Source: Luscinia megarhynchos
Taxonomy: Eukaryota; Chordata; Aves; Passeriformes; Turdidae
Direction of reading: 5' to 3'
Length of the DNA: 64,000 nt
Assembly (NCBI GenBank): GCA_034336665.1
Contig: JAPFBE010000003.1
Span: 37,422,360-37,486,359 of the forward strand
Shown here: positions 12,661-25,240 of the stretch, in pieces
How the letters are laid out: every line of letters starts with the position of its first letter
Numbering within the stretch: the first letter of the stretch is position 1
The notes under the pieces: generated by a model
What the model was told of the DNA's origin: nothing
Seen by the model: the letters and a program-made list of their open reading frames with translations, nothing else
Databases searched by the model: none
Program-made: the position numbers and the translations under genes

Positions 12661-15600
12661 CTGAACTTAGAAAAATTAGTTTTAGTTATTTTTGTGGGAG
12701 AGTGTACATAAGTATGCAATGGTTTTCTCTGATTGCCCCACTCTCTTCATATCCAAGCAGCATTGGTCTGACTGGTAGGAGGATCCACGGGATACAGGGG
12801 GACAGAGATGCTGGCTGTGAACATGCTGCTTTCCAGATAAGCAGTATTTTCTGTAGTGGCTTTGTTCTCATGCTGGAGGTTTTTTTTTGGCCCGGGGCAT
12901 TAGACTGTTTGCCTGTGCCACAGCTCCTTCAGGCCTCTGCAGAAGATCCCAAGCAAAGTTGCCCATGGAGTACATGGTTGCTCAGCACTGTGGAGTACAC
13001 AGAGCAACAAACATGCTCACTTAAGTTTCAAGACTGACTTTTAACCTATGAGACTTGGACAGGCTCCTCTTCTAACCTTTTACCCTGCCAAAGTATGCTC
13101 TAAATGCTGAAAAAGGGGAGCTTACTTGGTGATCAAAAGTTTTGCCTGCCCATTCCAATTCTTCCTGCAAAGACTGGTGAGACCCAAAAGAGGACTTGTT
13201 GACTCCTCAGGTGTAGTTTCATCCTATCTGGACTTCCTTTTTTTCCTTCTAGTGAAGTCCTCCTCCAGTGAAATTGTGCTAAAAATAGGTGTTGGTTTAT
13301 GCTCCAGCATCTCTTTGTGTAACTGCTGATTGCTGGATGCTGAAGTGAGGGTGTCTGAACTTCTCCTTCCAAAGAAGCTGCTTAGACCTCCAAATATGGT
13401 ATTTAAACAATATTTAACAGGTAAACCCATGTAATTTTTCACCTGGTTAATACTGAGCTCCTATACTTGCCTGTTACTGCATTTTACAAAAAATACAGTT
13501 CTGAATTTTATGTATCATGATTAATTTTTGGCTAGCTTATACTTGTTTTTTTGAGACTTGATGTACCTTAGCAGATGGTGTTAAAGTTTCTGTGAATAGT
13601 TTAATTTTTTTCCACCTTCTTAACATTACCCTTTGCTTTTAATTATTTGCTTGCAAACTAGCTGACACAAACTAGTTGAACACCCTGATGACAACGAATT
13701 ATAGCAAAAAATATAATTTTAAAGATGTTAAGATTTAAGCATTTGACTGTTTCTAAGGAAAAACATTTCAAGAATGTGTCAGCCTCTTTATTACAGGTTA
13801 TTATTTAAAAAGTAGTAATAATAATTTAAAAATCCATTCTAGTGTTATATGATAGATATTCCAGAAACTTGGCTGCATATTATCTTGCACACAGTCCCAC
13901 TGAAAGGGAGAAACACAAAAATAAAGTTTATCCTATTCCAGTTCTGCAAAAAACATCTTTTTGTGTGGGTTACAGAGAGTCGGGGCCTTTGTCAACAAAA
14001 ATACTGGGAACAGATTTTTTACTCAGTTATGTCATAATCTCATTTTCAGTCATCTAAATATGTAGCATTTTCCAAGGTGTACAGTATGTGCTATCAATAC
14101 AGTTCAGAAATATCTGTAGGCATTTAATTCTGAAGATTAATTATTTCAGGCAGGAACAATACAGGTGTGAAGTGCCATTCAATGTCCTGCTGGCTAATAT
14201 AAGAGTTTTAGGAGACTCTGGAGTGCTGGTTAAAGTTGGACAGGACACGTCATGGTGCTCTGTGTGTCTCAGGGTGAATGCACAGTCTGACACAGTGGAA
14301 GTTTCTAAAGGTTGACCACTTTTGAAGTCATGTGCATATGAAGGCATATTCATTGCATCTGATCATATTAATTTGGTTTTAGTCAGTTAAAAAAATATTT
14401 TTCCACATACTAAAGTACTGGCAAAAACAAATAAACCAAAATAGTGAAAATTTTCATGGTTATATGTTCTAAATATAGTGTTCTTGCTGCCCTGTTATTA
14501 ATGGCGATCTCCCCACCTTACAATCTTCTATTTCCTGCATCATTTGCTGCAATATAAAACTGTATCTGTCAACGTATGGCATAATTTTACAAAGTCTTGT
14601 TGATGACAGTGGTGTGTGAGTTAAAAAAAAAAAAGAACATTAAGTTTCAGGTGATTTTTTTTTCTTAACTTACACAGAGCCCAAAGCTGAATCCAATTAA
14701 ATTTTAAGTAAATAAATTAAAAGAAATTCATGTATTCCAACTGGTAACAAAAACATATTCCTTCTCTCATGATTGTTGATTGTACAATATCCTAATTTTT
14801 CTCTGTTTTTAGAACTTTGTGTGTCTTTCAGCATCTAACTTTTACGCTCTTGCAACCTACAACTTTTCAATCTGCTTTTTCACAACCATTAGTGTTCTAC
14901 TCCTTCTCAGCTCCATTAAAAATCATCTTCTTAGCTCAGCAGTGAAGCTTAACTTCTTTTACCTGGCACCAGCATCACCTGCCATCAAATAAAAAATTTG
15001 GTCCAACTACTTTGATAGAGTTGCACAGGTTTCTGGTTTTATATAAAAGGAAAAGCTATATTTAGCTAGGGTTACATTTACTGAACTGCAGCCCTGAAGC
15101 TGAAACCAGTTTTCATTTTGAAGTTCTGTTTTCCCCAGCTATAGTACTGGCTTGCAATACTGGCTCGACATAAAAAAGACTAAATTCAGGCTGGAAGCAG
15201 ACGTTAGAGTCTTCTGAAAATTTCAAAATGGAAAGAAACTCATCTTTGCATCATCCTTCTCTAAAGTTCTGGCGTTAGTCTGTCCCTCTCCACTGCTCAA
15301 AATAGCCCCTTACTGATGTGCCAGAACCATTCTGCTTGCACACCTCTCTGGTAACTACACTACAGGAGCATCAGTTGTGCCAGAGCAAGGCTTTAATGGG
15401 TTCTGCAGTCTACAGTGTGTGGTTCAGTTCTTACCTCACTAGTGGGAGTTTTTGTCCCTGCTGCAGAAGCACGAGAACATTATTCTAAGTGTGCCCATGG
15501 AAATATACAGGGAAAGCTATAAATATGAACATATTAATTAAATGCTTATATGCTCTGACATTTAAAGACACTCAATAGTAGTCAAAGCTTATATGGTTGT

Positions 15601-18154
15601 GAGCAACAAGGTCTATTGTAATTTTTTCCTTTTATTTACAAGTTACGCTCCCCATCTCCTCTGAGCATTCATTTTTCTTTACAGTTGCTATCAAAGGTAA
15701 ATTAAAACCATTTTTTGCTCCTTTCTGTACAGCTTTATAGAGATAAGATAGAGTTTGTGTCGGTATTTTGACTTTTCCATGGTGTTTTTTTTTTAACTTT
15801 GCCTGGAGAAGAAATAGGAACTTGTCTTAAGTCATTCCAAACAAAGTTTTAGTAGAGTCCTCTCATTCAAAGAGTGTCAGATATCTTCTTCATGAACAGA
15901 GTGTAGTAAAAAAAAAATCAAAATTTTTCTAAGTAGAAAAAAGTCCCCTAAACAAACAAACAAAAAGAACAAATAAAGCTTAAATACATAATAACATCCT
16001 TTATATTACCTAGCAAACACATGTAGAGGAAGCATTCAGTTGCAAAATCTCATGTGCTTTAGCATTTTTTAAATGTTAATAAAATGTTATTGGGGCATTA
16101 CTGGTATTTTTATACCCACACATACCTTTTGCTGGTACTGCTGGGCCTGTTTTGCCCTTCACACTTGCTCTAATAAAAGGCCGTGAGTAGTTACAATAAA
16201 TAAAGCATTTGAAAAATGTTGTCCTTCTTTTCCCTAAGTCAGTGGCATGTTCTTACAGTTTCCCAGCACTTCCTTGCCTGTGGCTTTTCCAAGACAGCTG
16301 CACAGTATGATAGACATCATCCAAAGTAGTGTTCGTTCTTTCATCTCCATTTTCTCAGTAGTTTTTATTACAGTGTCGTCACTGCTTTCTACTTATTCAG
16401 ACAGTTTTGCTTTATCTCCCTAAAGGTGCATTTAGAAAGGGATCTCAGTATCGCAGTCATTGCTGAAAGCATTAATTTAATCTCTTTTCATTCATTAACA
16501 TGTCTTCATTTTTTTGTAGTTCTTCAGTTTAACGTTTACAAAAGCTCCTATTCCTCTTAACCTCAGTGGAATACGGAAAAAAACCAAACATAAAAAGTCA
16601 TTAGAAACCACTATAAGTAATGAATTTTTTCTTGTTTTCCTCTTCTGCTGATTTTCACTCAGGTTTACTGGTCTGTTAATCTGAGACTCTCATCACCAGG
16701 TTTCTCATAAATACCAGAATACCTCTGTCTAAATTTTCTGCTCAACTGTGCATCCATAACTGGATGCATTAACATCAGAGAAGCCAATAAATATTTAATT
16801 AATAGCAATATATGAGATTGAGGGGTCAGAATTTGTTGCAAGTAGGTGTAGTCATCAAACAGAGCTTAATAGAGAGGACTTTTACCTAACATGGGCTTCA
16901 ATTTTAGGCTACCGATTCACTTAATTTAATTTAATCCACTAAATTATTTTCACAGAAATACAAGTGGGAAGAGTTGGATACCCCAGAAATATCCAAAGGC
17001 AGAGCCATTTTGCTGGAATCTTTGTATTTGTATTAGACAGATGTGTTGTTATTCTGCAGGCATTTTCTGTTCTCCATTTGCAATATGAGGAACTTTATTA
17101 TTTCCTTAGATAACGACTTCACCACCTAAAGTTTGAGTGCAAATTATCTGCTGGAGTCTGGCAGATTGTGCCAACAAGGCTCAGCACAGGTGCAAAATCT
17201 TGCTTAAGAGCAGTGTGATTTTCTTTGCAAAATGGATGTGAAGTTGTTCTGTAGGTTGCCCAGCTCAGCTCCAGCTCACAGCCTACACTGTCTCTTACAT
17301 GGTTTAAGAACTGTACATGGCCCAAGCATCTCTGCTAAGAAAGCAGAGCATGCTGCCCTATGGAGTCAGTGGGGAAGGAATTACATTTCCTTGTCAGGGA
17401 GCAACACAGGGATTTTCTTTGTTTTCACTTGAATTTCAGAGCCCACCTCCCCCTCCCCTTTGTTTTGTTTTTACAGTTTGACTCAGCTCAATGCATATTT
17501 AAAGAATGGTACAAGAAATAATATTTAAGTGTGGAAAGCTGTGAAAACAATTTAAACAAGTCTTCCAGTTAAGCTTGAAAATTGCTTTCTGGCATGTATC
17601 CAAACAAGAAAAGCACACAGAAATGCCTGCCATTTTATAACCAGTCCATTATTTTTAGAATAACAGCTGAAAGAATAAAAGTCCTAACTGAAGATGCATA
17701 CACAGGTGTTTTCACATGTGCTCACAGTAGCAGGCACAATCTTTTACTCCTTTGCAACTGCTTATCTCCAGTTTGTCAACTGTGTATTGACATGTTGGTC
17801 AGAAGAATTTTTGCTTAAAGGAGAAATGTCAATTATTGTTGTAAGCACTTACCACCAGGAAAAAACATTCTTGATTCTGAGCTGCTGTTTCATGATCAAC
17901 AAATATTTGCTCTGTAGATATTAATTCCAATGCAGATTAGGCTTAATGCATTTTTTGTTTAATTATCTGGTTTTGTAAATGGCAAGTACAAAGCAACACA
18001 GCAAAATAACTTCTCTAGGTAGACTTAGAAGGACTACGTTGCTCACAGGCATTGAATATAGCATTGATTAGGAAAATTTCTTAAGGTGCTAGTTCTTAAA
18101 GCAATATAAAATTCACTTAAAGTATTTAATACTAGCTCTAGAATATTATTATAG

Positions 18155-18213
18155 TTCCTGACTTTTCTCTTGCAGAGAAAATATTCTTAGCTCTGCAAGA
18201 GAAAAGTCAGGAA
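18155..18213. repeat. Perfect 23-bp inverted repeat with 13-nt loop
   Basis: Bases 18155-18177 and 18191-18213 are exact reverse complements, with the 13-nt spacer AAAATATTCTTAG between them. The 59-base unit would fold into a fully paired hairpin in RNA or single-stranded DNA. It does not belong to any repeat I recognise. Perfect pairing over 23 bp is unusual in neutral DNA and suggests a recent origin, for instance a template-switch replication event, or selection. Its size is in the range of a short microRNA precursor, but nothing else supports that reading. Confidence 0.9.
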
Positions 18214-19087
18214 ATTATCCAAAAGTGCTGTTCCCATGTTCAAAAAACAGAAAGCACCCAAATTCTCCCACCTAAACTCTGCCTAAAATTTTGTGGGGAC
18301 GTGGTTCAAGAGTTATGGAAGCAGTAATAATGTGAAGGGTGTGGGAGATGCTTGGGCTTTCACACACATACTCACACCTCCAATGTATTGATACTTTTCC
18401 TCTTCAGAAATAAAGAAAACTGTACCACAGGAGTGGAGGAGCTGCTGTTACCTTCTGAGAAGGTAACTGAGATTGTAATGCTATAGAAAGAATGTGAAAG
18501 CTGTACTCTTTGTTCAATGGAATAAATTGAAAGCAGTAGAAACAGAAATGAGTACTGAAGGGAATATCCTAGGGCTTTCTGCATATTGGTGTCATATTGG
18601 CATTGGAGAGATATACATTGGCTAGAAATATTGGACATCTGCCCCAATCCCCAAAGCCAGTCATAATCAACAGGCAAAATTATATTTAATTTTTAATTGA
18701 TGAAATTTTTTTTTACTCTGCTCTTGCTGGTTGAGATTATATGGACTGGATTTTTCATAGCTTTAGTATAGCTTCAGAGGTACTGAATGGGGGAGATGAA
18801 GCACAGGATTAGTTATTTAAGTTATTTGATTGCCTTGGTGCTTGCACACGTGGAACACATGGAGAAATCAGAGAGATGATAATTCACAACAATATATAAT
18901 AACTAATGTACATTTTTATTCCTGAGAGTTAACAACAAAGAATATTAACCAAAAGCACTGGCTAAAAAGGCTGAAGGAAGATAACTTAATTTCTTTAGCA
19001 AGGTGCTGGTAATACCAAGATAATACTTAAGAAAAAATCAAAATAGCCTTGGAAAATCATTGCTGTTATTTCTTCTGGGCAAATTTT

Positions 19088-19654
19088 GTGCAACTAAACC
19101 CCCCACAGCCACTCACTCATTATCCCTGCATCAGGATGTGGGAGAGAACTGAAAGAGTAAAAGTGATAAAACTCATAGGGGGAGATAAAGGCAGTTCTAG
19201 AAGGAAAAGAAAAATCCATGCACACAAGCAAAGCAAAGAATTCATTCACTGCTTCCTATGGGTAGGCAGGTGTTTCCATCTCAAGGAAAGCTGGGCTCCA
19301 TTATGCCTAATGGAGTCTTAGGAAGACAAACACCATTATTCTAAACTTCCCCCTCTTCTTCCTTCTTCCCCCAGTTTTATATGCTGACCATGATCCCACA
19401 GGGTATGGGACATCCCTCTGGTCAGCTGGGGTCAGCTGTCCTGGCTGTGTCCCCTCCCAGCTCCTTGTGCATCCCCAGCCTGCTCACTGCTGGGATGGGA
19501 GGCAGAAAAGACCTTGACTCTGTGCAAGAGCTGTTCAGCAATAGTGGAAACATCCCTGACTTGTCAACATCTGTTTTCCAGTATAAATCCAAAACACAGC
19601 CTCACTCCAGCTCCTGTGAAGAAAATCAACTCTCCCACAGTTAAAACCAGCACA
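19088..19654 (-). mobile_element. Solo LTR of an avian ERVL-type retrovirus, slightly truncated
   Basis: Read on the minus strand it begins TGTGCTGGTTTTAACTGTGG at 19654 and runs through the same landmarks as the copy at 7.4 kb: the ATCCAAAACACAGC block, the GTCAGCTGTCCTGGCTGTGTC block, a TATAAA-like AGCATATAAAACTGG near 19371-19386, and the GCCACTCACTCAT block near the far end. The final bases of the LTR (the TTAAACCAC-type terminus) are missing or too diverged on the 19.09 kb side. There is no pol or gag remnant on either side, so it is a solo LTR. Its orientation matches the copies at 7.4 and 46.9 kb. The open frames that run through it on both strands are not genes. Confidence 0.85.
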
Positions 19655-20894
19655 GCAGATGACTTCAGCAGATACACGATAACAGTGTTGGCACATGGCC
19701 ATTGGAGGGCACTTAACAGAATCAGTTTGCTCCAAATCCTGCCAGTTGTGTGCTGATACAAAAACACCGTTTGTTTCATTTCCTAAGAATGCATTTGGCC
19801 AACCTAAATCAGCTGCCATCTCATCTTTTTTTCCTGCTGGCTGCATGAACCATAAATAAATGTTTTTGTTATAGATGTCAATCTCCTCAACAAATCTCAT
19901 CTAAGCAATCTCCTGCAAAATAATATTCTTCCAGTTCATTCCTTTTTCAATTTCCACTTAACAAAACACGAGGCTGTCGTGGAAACTCAAAAATCTAGTA
20001 GAAATGAATTAGTTCCTCAGAACTTTTTGACAATTTGGACCTTTTCTTTCTTTGTGGCTTATTGAGCTGATCTGCTGACCAGTCCTATTCCACCAGATTG
20101 CAAAAGCAGATGCCAACTGTTACACAGTTATGGTATATTACCATGAGTGATAGTAGGTACTTCTGATGGATAAATTTGATTGATATAAGATGTCTTCTGG
20201 AAGCCCTTTTGTTTTTCAGTAATAGACCCCGAGTTACACCAGCTTAAAAATGTCTTAACAGTTAGGTTTTGAGAAGTGGTTTGAAGTTGAGTTCCAGTTT
20301 ATTTTTTCTAGAGGCAGCTGCTCTGTGAAAGGTGAAAACAGTACCTATCCCTTAAGTGCAGGAAGTCAAATGTCTTTCTGGTTTTTTTACCTAAACATGG
20401 GGCAGAGATTTGAAGCAACCCCAGTATGCCAATCACAGGCTTTTAATAAAGTCTTTTAATGTTTGTTTTGGGCACATTTCTTTTTATTGTTCATTCAAAT
20501 GACTGGCAGCACTTGTGTTCCTTAGTGCTGAATAATGAAACTATATAGAGACAGTTAAATTAAAAAAAGTGTTTCACCATGGACCCACACTCACATATTC
20601 TTACTATACTGAAATTATTGTTCCCTTCATGTATCTGACTTTCTTCTCCCTCATCAAGAAAAGAATGTTAAACTCGATGATAATTTTTGCTACCTTATAT
20701 TCATACTTGCATATCTCCTTTGAACCATACAAAAAAGATAAAATAATAGGAAAATTCATTGGAGTTGCAGGTTTTGAAGTATATTTAGCACTCAAATACG
20801 CTGCAATCCCTGCATGTAAATGAATGGAAGTGAATAGTTCCATTTAATTCAGTAATACTTTTCACATACATAAAATTAAAATAACATATTTTTT
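19655..20894. other. Unique non-coding stretch
   Basis: This lies between the ERVL-type LTR and the split CR1. No gene, RNA gene or recognisable repeat is seen. Confidence 0.5.
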
Positions 20895-21582
20895 CATAGA
20901 TACACAGAATGGTTTGGGTTGGAAGGGACCTTAAAGTTCACCGAGTTCCAACCCCTTTGCCATGGGCAGGGACCCTTCTGTTGCAGCAGAGCTCTCATCA
21001 GGAGTAGAAGTGAGCCATTCAACAACTCTCATTCAATAACATGAAAAGGGTCCCAGTTTATTCTCCTTTACAGCTTTGCCATCCTGGCTCTGACTGCAGC
21101 AAGCTCCTACTGCAGGGTCCAGCTGCAGACTCTGGCTGTGGCTGTTTCCTGCTGGACTGTGACTGCAAGGGTTAGTTTGCAGACTCTGACCACAGCTTTC
21201 ACCCAGCTCAGCTATGATTACAGATCACAACAGCAGGCTCTGACTCCATCAGACCCAGACTGACCTCACAGCAGATCTTTCACTGCAGACCTCTCTTCCT
21301 TCTTTGTGTCTCTCTGGATCACTCCCTTTTCCTCAGGCCTCTTCTACCTCCTCCTTAACCTTCCTCCCTAACCAGCCAACCCACCCCTTTTGTCACACTT
21401 ATCTTTATCAGTCACAGCTGTGACCCATTAAGGGCAAGACTATTCCTCTTCTTTGGTAATCAGTACAACTGTGACTTATCAGGGGCAAGGTCACTGTAAT
21501 CCCTTCTTCTATACCTTCACCTTCCACTAGACCAGGTTGTTCAGAGCCCCATCCAGGTCATCAAACACTTCCAAAGGGTTTC
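20895..21582 (-). mobile_element. CR1 LINE 3' end, split by an LTR
   Basis: Two pieces, 20895-20978 and 21520-21582, are collinear parts of one CR1 element on the minus strand. The left piece carries the familiar CR1 tail region (on the plus strand, AGAATGGTTTGGGTTGGAAG and CCATGGGCAGGGAC). The right piece resumes exactly where it stops (CTTCCACTAGACCAGGTTGT, then GAGCCCCATCC and AACACTTCC). Removing the 541-bp insert and one copy of CCTTC restores an uninterrupted CR1 sequence. Only the last 140 bp or so of CR1 are present, the usual 5' truncation of this LINE family. Confidence 0.93.
20979..21519 (-). mobile_element. Solo LTR inserted in CR1, with 5-bp target duplication
   Basis: A 541-bp insert lies inside the CR1 above and is flanked by an identical 5-bp direct repeat CCTTC at 20974-20978 and 21520-21524. 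On the minus strand it starts TGAAGGTATAG and ends GCTGCTGCAACA, so it has the TG...CA ends of a retroviral LTR. A minus-strand AATAAA at 21057-21062 is placed like an LTR polyadenylation signal, about 80 bp from the LTR end. Near its start an imperfect repeat of about 50 bp is present (21408-21455 against 21461-21508, sharing the CACAGCTGTGAC / AAGGGCAAG pattern), typical of U3 enhancer duplications. There is no internal retroviral sequence. A 5-bp duplication fits an ERVL- or ERV1-type integrase. It is younger than the CR1 it interrupts. Confidence 0.9.
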
Positions 21583-24119
21583 CATTTTGCACAGTTAAAA
21601 TCTTTTGCTCGTCCTCAGGGCTAGATGAGTTGATGACTTGGGATTGGAAAAATAAGGCTTAGAAATGGAAAAAATGATCATGTATTATAGGGACAAAAGT
21701 TATTCTGTTTATTGTGTGCTTTTCACTCTTGACATGATAGCTGCTGTTTAGGCACTAGGAAAACTTCACAGAGATCAGGATTTCATACAGCATTTTTAAT
21801 ATTTATAGGTTTAGTTTTACCTTAATTTCTTGTTCTTTCAGCTCCACATAGTGAGATTTAAATTATGTATTTTCAGATCAAAAGGAAAGTGATTAGATAC
21901 TCTTTTTTTCCCCCCAAATTGCCTTGTTCTTCAGAACAGATTTATTCCTTTACAGATTGTAGGAGTGTGTTCATTCCTTAATGAATTAAGAATTCATGAG
22001 ACACTGCCTTTTTTGTCTCTCCTTTTTTTTTTTTGGTGGAGTTGTCTGTGCTACTGCTGCTGCTATTTTGTATTGGTGCATGGTACTGTAACCTCTAACT
22101 AGTGTGAAACACTGTTGACTTTTTTTTTTTTTTTTTTTGCCTGAAGTGTATAGACCGGTTGCCCATGGAAGGAAAAAGATGCAGTTCCTTTATTCATGCA
22201 GCTTCCTTCTGTAAACTTGCATGCTTCATTTTAATCATGGTTGAACTATGGAATCACCAATACTATGTTGCTGTAATATTTTCAGTATTAAAGTAGGGTT
22301 CTGGAAGATTAGAATAATTTTTAAGGGAAAAAAACCCACAATTTTTTCTTCTTACTTCAAAAGGTTTCAGACATGGTAAATCTTTACATTACATTTTGTC
22401 ACTTCTCCAGACAGTTTTCTTCAAGTGCCACAAACCAACATGCTTTTCAGTGTGCACAGTACAGATAAATGCTAATAAAATATCTGAATTCGTGGTGTGG
22501 GGTAGGCTTTACAAGCTCTTTCAAGCAGAGAAATGGTTAACATAGGCACTGGCAAGACAGCAGATGGGATGATGAAATGCAGCTGCAAGGGATAAATGCA
22601 CTCAGGAGAAGGCTGCAGAGGAGGGGAAGTGCCTAAGGAAGTCGGGAGAGCACTTAGAGGAGTGTTGGTAGAAGGGCATGCTGTGAGGCTCAAGGTGACA
22701 TGAGCCTCTGAAATTAGGGAATAGGAAAACAGCTATGTGGAAGGGAAAAAAATAAAGATGCACTTTTGGGTGTGGGTTTGAGGATGAGTAAATAAGAGCC
22801 TTTTTTTCCTAGCAAGGATGCCCCTGGCAAGGATGAGTCCTGGCAGTCAGCCTGTTTGTAAGAGCATGGGTAGGGTTCAGCTCCCCAAACTTCAGAAATC
22901 TTCTATGTGACACAGGTTTGCATTCGAGCTTGTTGGTGTTGCCCCCTTCCCTGTCAGTGGAAAGAAACAGATGCTTTTAGGGCATGATTCATCTGACCTA
23001 TTTTGAACACCTGCCTTAGGAGGAGTTGAATCATACCCTAGAACTGTTTCTGTCTGTTGACTGTAAAGAGAGCCTAGGGCGACTAACTCTGATTTAAATA
23101 TCTATATATTAGATATCTTGGCTTGGCCAGATATAAATGGTCCCAAAGAATACCCTGTAAGTGCAGAAGTTAATGTTTGAATGTCATCATTGTGACAGCT
23201 CTAGAGCATGAGCACTACAGCAGCTTCTCCATGTTTACCTTTAACTCTGCTGTTTGTTTCTGTACAGGATATGGGCAGTGGGAGGTGGTGGCACAGCTGC
23301 CTTTTGTCACTGGATGTATGCTGAGGTCTGATGGCTGCTGCAGAAACCTATGGCTCTGCCAATTGCCCCAAAGCTCTGCTGATCCTTAGGAATTCTTCCC
23401 TTAGATCTTCAGGGGAGAAATTCACAAAGGAGAGAGAGAAAGAGAGAGAAAACCAAAACACCCCAGGTCCTTCCTAGCTATGAAATTTGGCAAGCCTACC
23501 AAGTTTTTCTAGGTGCTAGACTATCTCATAGCACCATTTTAAAGAGGCACTTCACTAATTAGAAGGAAGATTGTGAAATCTTTGTTGTGGAAGGGACAAG
23601 GTTATCTTGAAGTGAGTATTTTTACATGAGAAAGGCAAGGTTATCTTTGCATCAGTTATTTTTTGCTATGAAAATATGCTCAGTTCTGTCTGAATGGCAA
23701 GCTTCCATGTACCTCAGTTTGACTTGGTATTTGTGGACATGTCTCACATAACGTCACTGTGTCACAGATTCCTAGCTGGGAAATCAGGATTGCTGCTATA
23801 GCCCTCACTTGCAAAGATGAATTGTCCTGCAGCTTTTGTTTAGCATAAATGATGGCAGCCCTCAAAAAACCCATGAGGAAATTAGCAATGGTTCTTTCAA
23901 ACTAGGGTTTGAATCATTTTTAGTAAATAAGACGTTGGGCTAAGCATCCAGCATTAATTAAATGTTGCATAAATGCTCATCAAATGTGCACCATGAAGCT
24001 GATGTATTTGCAAAGGCATTGTGGAAAAACATTTTGAAGAAATGATCTCTCCTAACTCTAGCATATCCTAAAGAATGGGCTCTCCTAATTCTTCAGCCTT
24101 TCGTAAAGGCTGAATATGA
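21583..24119. other. Unique non-coding stretch
   Basis: No gene is recognised. Simple features are long poly-T tracts at about 22020-22036 and 22118-22138, and a GA-rich run at about 23428-23452. A short perfect inverted repeat (10-bp arms 24092-24101 and 24105-24114 with a 3-base loop) lies just before the CR1 that follows. Confidence 0.5.
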
Positions 24120-25240
24120 GTGACTTTGCAACCATAATAATGTTCTTTGATGAAACATCTTCCTGGATGGATGAGGGGAGAACGGTGGATGTTGTCTGCC
24201 TTGAGTTCAGCAAGGCTTTTGACTCTGCCTCTCACAAGATCCTCATAGGCAAGTGTGGGCAAGATCCTCAGGAATGTGGGCTGGATGAGTGGCCAGTGAG
24301 GTGGGTTGAGAGCTGGCTGAACAGCAGATCCCAGAGACTTGCAGTCAGTGGCACCAGGGTCTTGTTGGAGGTTTCTCACTATCAGTTCCCCTCCAAGGTT
24401 AGTACTGGGGCCAGGGTTGGTTAAATTGTTCATCCCTGACTTGGACTTAGCAAGTTCACAGCCTCAACAGGCTGGAGACATGGGCAAAGAGGAACAATCT
24501 GAAATTCAACAAAGGCAAATTCAGGGTCCTGAACTGAGGAAGCATAATCCCAGGCACCAGGACAGGCTGGGGGTCAACTTGCTGGAAAGCAGCTCTGCGC
24601 AGAATGACCTGGGACCCTGGTGGGCAGCAAGGTGTCTGTGAGCCAGCAGTGCTCTTTAGGAAGAGCATTGCCATGAGCTGGTGAGGGAGGTGATCCTGCA
24701 CCTCTGTCAGCCCTGGTGAGGCCAGATATGGAATGCTGGGTCCAGTTCTATGGAGTACTATGTCCACTTCTGGGCTCCTCAGTACAAGAGAGACGTGGAG
24801 CTCCTGGAGCAGGTCCAGTGGAGAGTGACAATGATGATATGGAGACTGAAGCATCTCTCTTATGGGTAAAGGCTGAGGGAGATGGGCCTGTTCAGCCATG
24901 AGAAGAGACTTCTAAGAGGGGACCTCATCAATTTCTTCAAGTTTTGAAGGGAGGGTGTCAAGAGGATGAAGCCATGCTCTTCTCAGCAGGGCAAATAGAA
25001 CAGGAGGCAGTGGACAGAGGTTGATGCACAAGAAGTTCACCTGAATATGAAGAGCTTCTTTACTTTGTGGGTGACCAAGCAATGAAAGAGATTGACCAGA
25101 GAGGTTGTGAAGTTTCCCTCATGGGAGATTGAAGAACCTTCTGGACACAATCCTGTGCCATGTGCTCTGGGATGACCCTGCTTGAGCTGCAAGGTTGGAC
25201 CAGATGTGGGGTCCCTTTCAACCTTACCCATTGGGTGTAT
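24120..25240 (+). mobile_element. CR1 LINE fragment with reverse-transcriptase remnant
   Basis: The plus-strand translation from about 24120 contains the CR1 reverse-transcriptase stretch with FSKAFDSASHKIL followed by GLDEWPVRWVESWLNSRSQR. Downstream pieces of the same protein recur in shifted frames (LGVNLLESSSAQNDLG near 24.6 kb; an ALVRPDMECWVQFYG-like segment near 24.7 kb). The DNA then runs to a CR1-type 3' end (GGTTGGACCAGATGTGGG, CCCTTTCAACC) near 25.24 kb. The element is 5' truncated, with many frameshifts and stops. Between the ...LFIPDLDLAS segment and the next aligned part, the section that should hold the catalytic FADD motif is missing, so this copy cannot encode active enzyme. 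Open frames on both strands inside it are remnants or antisense shadows. Confidence 0.93.

Larger units (their letters stand above)
9980..19087. other. Long unique AT-rich non-coding stretch
   Basis: No gene is established. The 10.0-10.4 kb part is somewhat GC-richer and holds several overlapping open frames without recognisable domains. A coding-like minus-strand segment near 12.6 kb and a perfect inverted repeat near 18.2 kb are listed separately. Between 13.4 and 18.1 kb only AT-rich unique sequence is seen, with short poly-A and poly-T tracts. Confidence 0.5.

Noticed and set aside
12534..13037. Plus-strand open frame of 167 codons, with acceptor- and donor-like edges at 12545 and 12658
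   Set aside because: The translation lacks coding character and recognisable domains; if anything is coding there, the minus strand looks better.
22118..22138. Poly-T tract as the tail of a minus-strand retrocopy
   Set aside because: The nearest minus-strand polyadenylation signal is too far away and no transcript-like sequence or target duplication is seen.
24116..24901. Several open frames on both strands at 24.1-24.9 kb as host genes
   Set aside because: Plus-strand ones are CR1 reverse-transcriptase fragments; minus-strand ones are their antisense.
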